A stretch of DNA of 14,843 bases from Candidatus Neoanaerotignum tabaqchaliae (GTDB lineage Bacteria > Bacillota > Clostridia > Lachnospirales > Anaerotignaceae): the NCBI GenBank assembly GCA_904420235.1, contig CAJFUS010000016.1:1-14843 (forward strand), written 5' to 3'. Both the position numbers and the translations under genes were made by a program. Shown piece by piece: positions 7,013 to 14,223 of the stretch. Position 1 is the stretch's first letter; every line of letters starts with the position of its first letter. Under the pieces are notes generated by a model. The model was not told the DNA's origin. It was given only the letters and a program-made list of their open reading frames with translations, and searched no databases.

Positions 7013-7427
7013 AAGAAAATTCTCTCAAAAGCTGGTCTTTATATTTATCCGCAATCATTCCCGCCGTAAGCACAGACCTTTCAATAACGCCAATCTGTTC
7101 TTCTTCCGTTCCGTAAACGCCTTGGCATGTTCTTACAATTACAAGTCCGTTTTGCGAATCCATTTGGAAATTTCCCATTTTAAGGTTATAGTTAATATCC
7201 ATAAGCCTTTGGGCCGCTTCCGGCAGATTTTCTTTCCGCACATGAAGGCCGAAATCAATGAAAAACACAAAAAGTCTTTCATTTTCCAAACAAAGAGCGT
7301 GTCCCGCGTACTTTCCGTTGGTTCCGCTTATAACAAAGCTGAAAACCTTTTGTCCATCGGCGTCACTTTCTCTAAATGGAAGATTATGTGCTTTGGCAAA
7401 ATCCAAAAATTTTTCCTCAACCGTCAA
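7011..7427 (-). CDS. YbjN-domain-like small protein
   Basis: This soluble protein of about 138 residues resembles the YbjN/type III chaperone-like fold. The key stretch is QRLMDINYNLKMGNFQMD near residues 73-90, followed by a strand (GLVIVRTCQGVYG) and a long C-terminal helix. Such proteins are generally small adaptor-like or uncharacterised factors, and no enzymatic motif is seen. The open frame extends to an ATG at 7484, but that codon lies upstream of the -10 of a consensus promoter (7475-7503) and cannot be in its transcript. The likely start is TTG 7427, with AAGGTGG about nine bases upstream on the minus strand; TTG 7433 is the alternative. It is monocistronic. The family call is moderate. 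Confidence 0.72.
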   Translation of the reverse strand: MTVEEKFLDFAKAHNLPFRESDADGQKVFSFVISGTNGKYAGHALCLENERLFVFFIDFGLHVRKENLPEAAQRLMDINYNLKMGNFQMDSQNGLVIVRTCQGVYGTEEEQIGVIERSVLTAGMIADKYKDQLLREFS

Positions 7428-7474
7428 AAACAAACACCACCTTAAACGCGATAAAAAAGTTAAAACACATTTGG

Positions 7475-7503
7475 AGTATAACATTCAGTGAAAATATTGT
7501 CAA
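7475..7503 (-). promoter_or_regulatory. Consensus promoter of the YbjN-like gene
   Basis: On the minus strand, a perfect TTGACA (7498-7503) is followed by a 17-base spacer and TATACT (7475-7480). Predicted transcription start is near 7468, about 40 bases before the TTG start codon. This is the best sigma-A-type match in the window. Confidence 0.85.
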
Positions 7504-7804
7504 TAAATCCATTGCCTCCTGGAAACTTAATACTCCATTTGTTATACACAAAGCGCAAATCCGTAAAAAATACAGCCAAATAAAAAGCGGATTTTAAGAC
7601 AGTAATTTTCGGAACAAACCAAAAACTTATGGCGTTTATTTTTCGCCCAAACAGACGTAATTGTTTGACGCTATTTTTCGGCGCTTTTAATTTTATATAT
7701 AGATTTCGACGTTTTAACTTTTATATTTTAACTGATTAAGATATAAAAATTAATAATGTTTCATAAAACCTTAAAAATCTCTTAAGCTTATTTTTTAATG
7801 AAAT
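7504..7804. other. Intergenic region without a supported gene
   Basis: AT-rich DNA between the divergent YbjN-like and 157-aa genes. Short open frames here lack ribosome binding sites and look accidental. A TTGACG at 7665-7670 has no good -10 at the right distance. Beyond the promoters at its two ends I see no structure. Confidence 0.6.
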
Positions 7805-7805
7805 A

Positions 7806-7814
7806 TGGTATAAT
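7806..7814 (+). promoter_or_regulatory. Extended -10 promoter of the 157-aa gene
   Basis: TGG-TATAAT is a perfect extended -10, 24 bases before the ATG at 7838. No good -35 is visible at 16-18 bases, which is acceptable for an extended -10 promoter. Confidence 0.55.
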
Positions 7815-7837
7815 TGCGTTAAAGGACGGTGTTGTTT

Positions 7838-8311
7838 ATGAAAATTAGAAAAACGGCGCCCTTCATTTGCGCCGCCCTTATTTTTTCCGCTGTTTTATAT
7901 CTTTTAAACCCAACGCTTATTATAAACAGTATAAGGCTTAAAAGCTCGGCCATTGCCGTAAATTCCGACGAGGCCGCCGTTAACGCCGTTGTGCCCTTCG
8001 TGTGGGACTGCCTGTATTTTTTTGACCCATACACGCCAAAAAGCGAAATAGAAAAGGCCATAGGCTTTAAAAGCCGATACATAAAAGAAACCCCAAGTGA
8101 GGGAATGATGCACATTATATTCACAAAAGGAAATAAAATAGTCTGCCAAGTGCTGGCGTATCCAAACAAACTGGGATACGGAATATATTCCGACAATTTT
8201 AACGGTCATGGATACGCTAAAATAAAAAGCTCCGACAATCCTGTTTTTAATATCGAGTATTCCTGCTCCATTCAAAAGCTTACAATAAAGAACCCTTTAA
8301 AAGCCCTTTAA
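7838..8311 (+). CDS. Membrane-anchored or secreted protein of unknown function, 157 aa
   Basis: I do not recognise a family. The N-terminus (Lys-Arg-Lys followed by APFICAALIFSAVLYLL at residues 7-23) is a signal peptide or signal anchor; there is no clear lipobox cysteine. The remaining 130 or so residues would lie outside the membrane and contain PYTPKSEIEKAIGF, a short strand-rich part (MHIIFTKGNKIVCQVLAY) and a tyrosine/glycine-rich part. ATG 7838 is chosen over the in-frame GTG at 7829 because AAAGGACGG is better placed and the protein then begins with a normal signal sequence. It has its own promoter and a terminator at 8381-8419, so it is monocistronic. Coding quality is fair: the frame is long and has a promoter, ribosome binding site, signal sequence and terminator. 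Confidence 0.75.
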   Translation: MKIRKTAPFICAALIFSAVLYLLNPTLIINSIRLKSSAIAVNSDEAAVNAVVPFVWDCLYFFDPYTPKSEIEKAIGFKSRYIKETPSEGMMHIIFTKGNKIVCQVLAYPNKLGYGIYSDNFNGHGYAKIKSSDNPVFNIEYSCSIQKLTIKNPLKAL

Positions 8312-8380
8312 AAATTCAGTTTTTTATTGAAGGCGGCCTTACCCGAAGCTTAAACGGCAAATGAGCCTCGCCTATAATAC

Positions 8381-8419
8381 AAAAATCCTGTTCAAATTAT
8401 AAATGAACAGGATTTTTTT
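8381..8419. terminator. Bidirectional intrinsic terminator
   Basis: AAAAATCCTGTTCA pairs perfectly with TGAACAGGATTTTT around a 9-base loop, followed by a T7 run on the plus strand and preceded by A5. It serves both the 157-aa gene and the convergent metA. Confidence 0.92.
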
Positions 8420-8447
8420 AATCTTCCCCCAAAAATAACGGGATTTT

Positions 8448-9362
8448 TTAAATTTTGCTGATGTCGTAAGGAGTTTCCTGATAAACGTAATAGTTAAGCC
8501 AGTTGGTGAAAAGTATGTTTGAGTGGGACCTCCACCTTACAAGAGGGATATTGTTTGGGTCGTCGTCTTTAAAATAGTGCTTTGGCACATCTGGGTTAAG
8601 GCCCTTCTCCAAATCCCGCATATACTCTGTTTTAAGTGTCATAGCGTCATATTCCGAGTGGCCCATAACAAAAATCTGCCTGCCGTGCTTGGCTGAGGCT
8701 ATATATACCCCCGACTCGTCGGATTCCGAAAGTATAACAACCTTTCCGGTTTTTATTATGTCCTCTCTGCGCACTTCCGTACGCCTTGAGTGTGGAACAT
8801 AAAATATATCGTCAAATCCTCTTAAAAGCTTATCCGGATACGGATTTATGTAGTGAGGGAAAACGCCGAAAACCTTTTTGTCAAGTATAATTTTAGGCAC
8901 GCCGTAGTGATAGTAAAGTCCCGCCTGAGCGCCCCAGCATATGTGCATGGTGCTTGTTACGTTGGTTTTGGACCACTCCATAATTTCCGTAAGCTCCTGC
9001 CAAAAATCCACTTCCTCAAAGTCAAAAAGCTCTATGGGAGCTCCGGTTATTATAAGGCCGTCAAATTTTTGGTCCTTAATTTCGTCAAATGTGTGGTAGA
9101 AGCTTTTTAAATGCTCCGCCGGAGTGTTGTGGGCGTTATGGCTTTTTGGAAAAAGCAGCGTTATTTCCACCTGAAGGGGCGAGTTTCCAAGAAGTCTTAA
9201 AAGCTGAACCTCCGTAACCTCTTTAAGAGGCATAAGGTTTAATATGGCCACTTTAAGGGGCCTTATATCCTGATGAAAGGCGCGGTCTTCGCCCATAACA
9301 AATATTCCCTCGTTAGAGAGCACTTCTTTAGCCGGAAGATGGTCCGGAAGTTTAATTGGCAT
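8448..9362 (-). CDS. metA: Homoserine O-acetyltransferase (MetA type)
   Basis: MetA acylates the hydroxyl of L-homoserine, the first committed step of methionine synthesis, in the cytosol. The protein is 304 residues, close to the usual 300-310. Catalytic Cys142 (MHICWGAQ), His235 and Glu237 (GHSEYD) are at the standard positions. Residue 111 is Glu (TGAPIE). Glu111 is the known determinant of acetyl-CoA use in Bacillus cereus MetA, whereas Gly111 marks the succinyl-CoA enzyme, so the product is inferred to be O-acetylhomoserine despite the common homoserine succinyltransferase label. ATG 9362 follows AAAGGGGAT at good spacing on the minus strand; an upstream in-frame ATG at 9383 lacks such a site. 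The leader is only about 30 bases, too short for a SAM riboswitch or T-box. It is monocistronic. Confidence 0.96.
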   Translation of the reverse strand: MPIKLPDHLPAKEVLSNEGIFVMGEDRAFHQDIRPLKVAILNLMPLKEVTEVQLLRLLGNSPLQVEITLLFPKSHNAHNTPAEHLKSFYHTFDEIKDQKFDGLIITGAPIELFDFEEVDFWQELTEIMEWSKTNVTSTMHICWGAQAGLYYHYGVPKIILDKKVFGVFPHYINPYPDKLLRGFDDIFYVPHSRRTEVRREDIIKTGKVVILSESDESGVYIASAKHGRQIFVMGHSEYDAMTLKTEYMRDLEKGLNPDVPKHYFKDDDPNNIPLVRWRSHSNILFTNWLNYYVYQETPYDISKI

Positions 9363-9397
9363 TAAAAAATCCCCTTTCTTCAAAGTTTAATTTCATT

Positions 9398-9406
9398 ATT
9401 ATATCA
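9398..9406 (-). promoter_or_regulatory. Extended -10 promoter of metA
   Basis: On the minus strand the sequence is TGA-TATAAT, identical to the extended -10 of the PucR-type gene. The -35 position is poor (TGGAAA at 17 bases). The predicted start near 9391 leaves a short leader. Confidence 0.55.
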
Positions 9407-9760
9407 AATAAATAAAATATTTTCCACAAAATTGTTTTGCATAGCCGCGTGTAGCCTGCCGCAAAATATAATAGTTCCGCAAAACATTAATTTGCACTTT
9501 GCCTAATTATACTTAATTTTGCCTGTTTTGTCATAAAAGGCTTATGACCCAAAAGCCCTTCACTCAAACCATTCCATTGTTTTTTCCGCGCAAACGAAAA
9601 CTCAATACTATGCCGCGTCAGGCAAAAAGCTTTCGGCAAAGTTTCGGCATTTTAATCTTTTTACTTAGCCCATTAGAACACTCCATTTTCAGAGCTTTAC
9701 GCCGTCTACCTGCGGAAATCTGGCTTTTCAGCCAACTTTGAACCGGCAATATAAAATTTC
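9407..9760. other. Intergenic region without a supported gene
   Basis: Between metA and the YitT-family gene I find no convincing coding sequence. The longest plus-strand frame (9544-9741, 65 codons) has a ribosome-site-like AAAAGG only three bases before its ATG and an unconvincing composition. Small hairpins occur, for example TGGCT-tttc-AGCCA near 9721-9734. Confidence 0.55.
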
Positions 9761-9802
9761 AAGGGCCGCCGTTTAAGTTCAGCAAACGGCAAGCCCTTTT
9801 TT
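9761..9802 (+). terminator. Hairpin with U-tract on the plus strand
   Basis: AAGGGC-c-GCCGTTT pairs with AAACGGC-aa-GCCCTT (13 base pairs with a small internal bulge, 9-base loop), followed by T6 on the plus strand. On the minus strand the sequence after the stem is TTGAAATTTT, a poor U-tract. No supported plus-strand gene precedes it. It may still end the leftward YitT transcript, or mark an unannotated rightward RNA. Confidence 0.6.
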
Positions 9803-9893
9803 AACATTTAAGTTTATACAGGGCTGAAATTCCCGTTTTTGTTAAGCCAAATTTGTCAGCTTTAAACACAATATAAAACGCTCAAAAACAGAC

Positions 9894-10781
9894 TTACTCA
9901 ATTCTTTTAACAAAATTACCGTTTACGGCAAGACCCTCTTTAAAAACCACAAAGGCCTGAGGGTTCGCCTCGTGAACAATACGTCTTAAAGTTGGAACCT
10001 CATATTTTGAAACTATTGTATACATAATTTTAGACTTATCGCCGGTGTATCCGCCGTATCCGTCCCAATAGGTAATTCCCCTTTGCAGCTTTTCCATAAT
10101 TTGGTCCTCTATAACGTCGTTGTTAACCTTTGATATAATTATGGCCTCAACGGCTATGTTCTGCGTGTGTATTTTGTCCATAACAAGGGAGCTTACAACT
10201 GAGTATATAACCGAGTAAACAACCGTTTGAACATTGAAAAATATAAGGCATATGGAGTATATAACGGCGTTTACGCACAAATTAACCTGTCCTATGCTGG
10301 CGTTGGGCTTTTTTCTTATAAAATATATGCCTATAATCTCGGTTCCGCCGCTGGAGCAGCCGCTTCTTAAATATGTTCCCATGCCGAAGCCGCTTATTAT
10401 GGCGCCTATAAGGCAGTTTGTAAGGGTTTCGTCAATAAGAGGCTCTTTGGGTATGGCTATAACCGAAAGGGACAATGTCATGGCTGTGGCTATAACAATA
10501 AGCTTGCCAACAAATATTTTTGGCATCATGCGGTAGGCCATATATATAAGGGGCGCGTTTAAAATGTAATAGAGTATACCGGCTATGTCGAAGGAGCCTA
10601 AATCAAGCTTAAGCACCGACACAAGAAAAGTTCTTATAAGCTGGCATATTCCCATAAATCCGCCGCTGTAAAGGCCCAAGGGAACTATAAAAAAGTTCAT
10701 GCCGAAGGCGTAAATAAAAACTCCTACAACGCCCAATAAAATACGCAAAATCTCGTGTTTGCTTAATTTAACGCTTTGCAT
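9894..10781 (-). CDS. YitT-family membrane protein (DUF161/DUF2179)
   Basis: This 295-residue protein has the YitT layout. Five to six membrane spans lie in about residues 11-200, with the family-typical glycine-rich turns SGGFMGICQLI near 39-49 and GCSSGGTEIIG near 141-151. A soluble C-terminal DUF2179 domain (about 222-280) includes RGITYWDGYGGYTG. The substrate and mechanism of the family are not settled, and several paralogues usually occur per Firmicute genome. ATG 10781 has a minus-strand GGAGAGGTGA ribosome binding site. A good promoter lies at 10841-10869. It is monocistronic, with the nearest downstream hairpin at 9761-9802. Confidence 0.92.
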   Translation of the reverse strand: MQSVKLSKHEILRILLGVVGVFIYAFGMNFFIVPLGLYSGGFMGICQLIRTFLVSVLKLDLGSFDIAGILYYILNAPLIYMAYRMMPKIFVGKLIVIATAMTLSLSVIAIPKEPLIDETLTNCLIGAIISGFGMGTYLRSGCSSGGTEIIGIYFIRKKPNASIGQVNLCVNAVIYSICLIFFNVQTVVYSVIYSVVSSLVMDKIHTQNIAVEAIIISKVNNDVIEDQIMEKLQRGITYWDGYGGYTGDKSKIMYTIVSKYEVPTLRRIVHEANPQAFVVFKEGLAVNGNFVKRIE

Positions 10782-10840
10782 AATGTGTCACCTCTCCAAT
10801 AAAGAATAATCAAAGAGTTAATAAAACTATTGTATAGGCA

Positions 10841-10869
10841 AGTATATTGCATAAATTAAAAAACATCAA
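10841..10869 (-). promoter_or_regulatory. Predicted promoter of the YitT-family gene
   Basis: On the minus strand, TTGATG (10864-10869), a 17-base AT-rich spacer and TATACT (10841-10846) form a good sigma-A-type promoter about 60 bases before the start codon. Confidence 0.7.
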
Positions 10870-11078
10870 TAAAAAAATGAAAAATTTAATTAATTAATTA
10901 ATATAAGCATCGTTTTATACATCGGAAACCGCTTTTAAAATCGTCAGCGCGCTTAATCGGCCTGTTCTTATTTTATTATGCCGTCATATCAAATTTTGCC
11001 AGTTAAAAGTGTTCCGCCGATATACCGCCCGTAAGCCTCCATATTTTGCAGGCGGCTTAAACTGCCTGTTTAATCTGT
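10870..11078. other. Intergenic region after topB
   Basis: It contains a short TTAA microsatellite near 10888-10903 and a weak stem CAGGC...GCCTG near 11051-11070 after the topB stop, which lacks a U-tract on the minus strand. GGCGGAACA occurs on the minus strand at 11010-11018, the same nine bases that recur in the repeat array at 13567-14040. No gene is supported and no clear topB terminator is seen. Confidence 0.5.
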
Positions 11079-13256
11079 TTATTTAACTTCACCTTGGTTT
11101 ACGGCGCTGTCTTTGGCCTTTCGCGGCTTTGCTTTTTCGTCCCGCTCAAATCCCGCTATTTCCAGCATAAAGCTGCGGTTTTTGTTTAAAATAAGGTTTC
11201 CTTTGCCCTGCTCCCCTGTTTGGGGCATAGTTATTTTAACATTTTTAACAATTCCGTCTTTTAAAAGCTTCCGCATTTTGGCGCTGTCCATAATGGCGCC
11301 GTATCTGTTAAGGGCGTCCTTCCAAACGGTAAAATTACAGCCGGTTTTATAGTTATTGCAGTAAAAAGCTTTGCTGTTTTCATAAATTCCGCCCTTTCCG
11401 CAAAGGGGACATATTCCAAGGCGGGAGCGTCTTTTTTTTGCCGGCTCCTCCTTTTCAAACTCCACTTCATTTCCGCTTTGGGCCGCGCTGTTAACTATAA
11501 AAACCACAAACCGCCCTATGCTGGCCATAAACTTCTCCTTTTCCATTTTTCCTCCGGCTATAAGGTTAAGTCCCCTTTCCCAGCGCCCAGTTGTGGCCGC
11601 CGATTTAAGCTCCTCGGGCACGGCGGCGCACAAATTAATTCCCTTTTGGGAAGGGGCAAGGCTTTTTCCTTTGCGGCTTATGTATCCCACCTGCAAAAGC
11701 CGCTCTATTATGGCGGCCCTGGTGGCCGGAGTGCCTATGCCGGAATCCTTCATTGTCTCCTTAAGGTCCTCGTCGTCCAGCTCTCTGCCGGCGTTTTCCA
11801 TTGCCGAAAGGAGTGTGGCCTCAGTATACTGTTTCGGCGGCTGGGTGGCCTTTTTAACAACCTCGCATTTCAACACATTCACATAATCGCCCTTTTTAAT
11901 GTCCGGCGGCAAAGGAGGCGCGGCCTTGTCATTTTTCTCCCGCAGAAGCTCCGCCTCCTTCCAGCCAAGGGATATAACCTTTTTCCCCTTTGAAACAAAG
12001 CTCTCGCCTTTGCAAACCACAACGGCAGTTGTTTCGGCGTATTTATAGGGCGGGTAAAAAACGCATATAAACCGCCTTGCTATAAGGCCGTAAATCTTAA
12101 GCTCGTCCTCTGAAAGGCCCGAAAGCTTTACGGCCTTGTCGGTTGGTATTATGGCGTGGTGGTCGGTAACGCGGCTGTTGTCTATAATTCTTTTTGTAAA
12201 ATTAAGATTGTTTAGGTCAAGTTTTTCAACAAGAGGGCCGTATTCCCCAGCAGCCTTAAGTCGGCCCAATGTGGAGGCGGCTTTGGACCGCATATCCTCG
12301 CTTAAATATCGGCTGTCGGTTCTTGGATATGTTATAAGTTTGCGTTTTTCGTAAAGGCTTTGGGCTATGTCAAGGGTCTTTTTGGCGGAAAAGCCGAAAT
12401 ATCTGTTGGCCGTGCGCTGAAGCTCCGTAAGGTCGTACAAAAGTGGGTGGTTTTCCTTTTTTTCCTCTCTTTTAACATCTGATATAAGTCCTTTTTGGCC
12501 CTGAACCTTATTTTTAATTTCCCAAGCCGTTTTTATGTCGTCTATTTTTGTGTCAGAGTATTTTTCCTTAAACCACAGACCCTTAAAATTGCCGTAGTCA
12601 GCCGCCACTTCGTAATAATCCTGACTTACGAAATTTTCTATCTCATTTTGCCGTTTAACTATCATGTTAAGGGTTGGCGTCTGCACTCGTCCTATTGAAA
12701 GAAGGGCACCGTACTTTACAGTGTAGGCCCGAGAGGCGTTTATGCCCACAAGCCAGTCGGCCTGAGAACGGCACTGGGCCGAAAAGAAAAGATTGTCGTA
12801 TTGGCGGCCGTCTTTTAAAGAAGCCATGCCGTCCTTTATGGCCTCATCGGTCATGCTGCTTATCCAAAGGCGTTTAAAGGGCTTTTTGCACTTAACAAAT
12901 GTGTATATATATCTGAATATAAGCTCCCCTTCCCGTCCGCTGTCGGTGGCGCATATTATATAGTCGGTGGTTTTGGCGTTCATAAGCTTTTTAAGCACTG
13001 AAAGCTGTTTTGACGTGCCCTTAATTGCCTTAAGACCCATATCCTTTGGCATTATGGGCAGTGTATCGGCCGACCACTTTTTAAGGGAAGGGTTATAGTC
13101 CTCAGGGTCCCACAGGGTTACCAAATGACCGACGGCCCAAGACACAATATATTTTTCCGACTCAATAAAGCCTTCTCCCTTTTGGCGGCAGCCCAAAACA
13201 CGGCCTATATCCGCCGCCACCGAAGGCTTTTCGGCTATAACAAGTATTTTTCCCAT
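11079..13256 (-). CDS. topB: DNA topoisomerase III (type IA)
   Basis: TopB is a type IA topoisomerase that relaxes and decatenates DNA by passing strands through a transient single-strand break. The 725-residue protein starts with the Toprim domain: Glu9 in AEKPSVA and Asp105 in ATDSGREGE. It continues with SIGRVQTPTL (187-196), the catalytic Tyr310 in ITYPRTDSRYL, and GTPATRAAIIERL (508-520). The C-terminal part holds one four-cysteine zinc-type motif (Cys616, 619, 633, 640) and a second small TopB C-terminal repeat ending in LNKNRSFMLEI, then a lysine-rich tail. ATG 13256 follows AAGGAGATTATA on the minus strand. The length and order fit Firmicute TopB, including chromosomal and conjugative-element copies; nothing here indicates an element. 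It is divergent from a type IIA topoisomerase gene, with a repeat array between them. Confidence 0.96.
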   Translation of the reverse strand: MGKILVIAEKPSVAADIGRVLGCRQKGEGFIESEKYIVSWAVGHLVTLWDPEDYNPSLKKWSADTLPIMPKDMGLKAIKGTSKQLSVLKKLMNAKTTDYIICATDSGREGELIFRYIYTFVKCKKPFKRLWISSMTDEAIKDGMASLKDGRQYDNLFFSAQCRSQADWLVGINASRAYTVKYGALLSIGRVQTPTLNMIVKRQNEIENFVSQDYYEVAADYGNFKGLWFKEKYSDTKIDDIKTAWEIKNKVQGQKGLISDVKREEKKENHPLLYDLTELQRTANRYFGFSAKKTLDIAQSLYEKRKLITYPRTDSRYLSEDMRSKAASTLGRLKAAGEYGPLVEKLDLNNLNFTKRIIDNSRVTDHHAIIPTDKAVKLSGLSEDELKIYGLIARRFICVFYPPYKYAETTAVVVCKGESFVSKGKKVISLGWKEAELLREKNDKAAPPLPPDIKKGDYVNVLKCEVVKKATQPPKQYTEATLLSAMENAGRELDDEDLKETMKDSGIGTPATRAAIIERLLQVGYISRKGKSLAPSQKGINLCAAVPEELKSAATTGRWERGLNLIAGGKMEKEKFMASIGRFVVFIVNSAAQSGNEVEFEKEEPAKKRRSRLGICPLCGKGGIYENSKAFYCNNYKTGCNFTVWKDALNRYGAIMDSAKMRKLLKDGIVKNVKITMPQTGEQGKGNLILNKNRSFMLEIAGFERDEKAKPRKAKDSAVNQGEVK

Positions 13257-13566
13257 TATAATCTCCTTAGAAATTCATCAGAATTGAGAGGCCCCAAAAT
13301 GGCGGCCTTTATAAAAACATTTCCAGCGTAAAACTTAAATATCGCTGATTTGCAAAGGGCTTGGCAGATTCCGCTGAAAAAAATATCTCGGCTAAATACG
13401 GTCCCTATGTTTGCTGCGGCGTGTTGGCAATAAATAGGAATTCAAAGCTGCCAAAAATCGGCGGAACATTAAGTCTGCCGATGAATTTCACTTTCAAACA
13501 GCATTATAACAGTCGGCCCTTGCGGCTTCGCAAAATCAGTTTGGAACCCTTTAATTTTATCAAACT
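13257..13566. other. topB upstream region with small inverted repeats
   Basis: No gene is supported. The topB leader contains AGGCC...GGCCT near 13289-13308. ATCGGC (13457-13462) and GCCGAT (13477-13482) form a 6-bp stem with a 14-base loop, and the loop side includes GGCGGAACA (13460-13468), the sequence that opens each unit of the adjacent array. TTGCG-gctt-CGCAA (13520-13533) after TCGGCCCT may be a decayed extra unit. I find no strong topB promoter. Confidence 0.5.
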
Positions 13567-14040
13567 TCCGCTTAGGCGGAACAGTTTTGTTAAGCAACTT
13601 TATCAGCAAATTTGCCATTTTGTTTCCGGCAGCCGGCGGTATTTTTTAATTCCTGCAAAATCAATCGAAAATCCTTGATTTTGTCGGCCCTCCGATTAGG
13701 CGGAACTGTTTTGTTGAACAACACTATCCGCAAATTTGCCATTTTGTTTCCGGCAGCCGGCGGTATTTTTCAACTCCCGCAAAATCAATCGAAAATCCTT
13801 GATTTTGTCAGCCCTCCGCTTGGGCGGAACAGTTTTGTTAAGCAACTTTATCAGCAAATTTGCCATTTTGTTTCCGGCAGCCGGCGGTATTTTTAATTCC
13901 TGCAAAATCAATCGAAAATCCTTGATTTTGTCGGCCCTCCGCTTGGCGGAACTGTTTTGTTGAACAACACTATCCGCAAATTTGCCATGCCGTTTCCGGC
14001 AAGCGGCGGTATTTTTTAATTCCTGCTAAATCGGCCGAAA
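13567..14040. repeat. Four-copy tandem repeat, 124-bp unit, A-B-A-B order
   Basis: The units begin at 13567 (A), 13691 (B), 13815 (A) and 13938 (B), giving periods of 124, 124 and 123 bp. The last unit diverges after about 14025. Each unit has a TCCGC/GCGGA hairpin (missing its left pair in copy 2), a shared GCAAATTTGCCAT, CCGGCAGCCGG (altered in copy 4), and CAAAATCAA...TTGATTTTG (absent from copy 4). A units read GTTTTGTTAAGCAACTTTAT and B units GTTTTGTTGAACAACACTAT at the same place, so a 248-bp dimer has been duplicated. Since 124 is not a multiple of three, open frames that cross the array read each copy in a different frame and are not credible genes. There are no unique spacers, so this is not a CRISPR array. 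Confidence 0.95.
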
Positions 14041-14142
14041 GCATAAAGATTTTTCCAATCGGTCCGCCATCGGCTGTTTAAAGTATACCACAAAAATCAA
14101 AAAAGTACATACGCCAAAAACGCACATATGTTCCTATACCCC

Positions 14143-14177
14143 TTGACAAAGCCACCGATTTTAAGTTATTGTATAAT
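14143..14177 (+). promoter_or_regulatory. Candidate promoter of the GyrB/ParE-like gene
   Basis: A perfect TTGACA (14143-14148) is followed by overlapping -10 candidates: TATTGT at an 18-base spacing (14167-14172), and a perfect TATAAT (14172-14177) at an unusual 23-base spacing. Either gives a leader of about 40 bases. Which one is used cannot be decided from sequence. Confidence 0.55.
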
Positions 14178-14223
14178 AATGTAATTATCAAAGATATTTA
14201 TAAAGACAAGGTGCGTATTTAAA

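Noticed and set aside
9363..9406. SAM riboswitch or T-box upstream of metA
   Set aside because: The predicted leader is about 30 bases and has no room for either fold.
9544..9741. 65-codon plus-strand open frame before the hairpin at 9761
   Set aside because: The ribosome-site-like AAAAGG is only three bases from the ATG, and there is no clear promoter or domain. A noncoding transcript is possible but not a supported gene.
11040..11078. Intrinsic terminator of topB
   Set aside because: The CAGGC/GCCTG stem is short and is followed on the minus strand by CAAAATAT, not a U-tract.
11478..11993. 171-codon plus-strand open frame
   Set aside because: Antisense of the well-supported topB coding region.
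13361..13963. Several overlapping open frames in the repeat array on both strands
   Set aside because: They are products of the 124-bp tandem repeat. The period is not a multiple of three, so each copy is read in a different frame.
13567..14040. CRISPR array
   Set aside because: Units of about 124 bp adjoin directly with no unique spacers, and no cas genes are nearby.
13257..14223. Insertion sequence or other transposon remnant
   Set aside because: No transposase frame, terminal inverted repeats or target-site duplication could be seen around the array.
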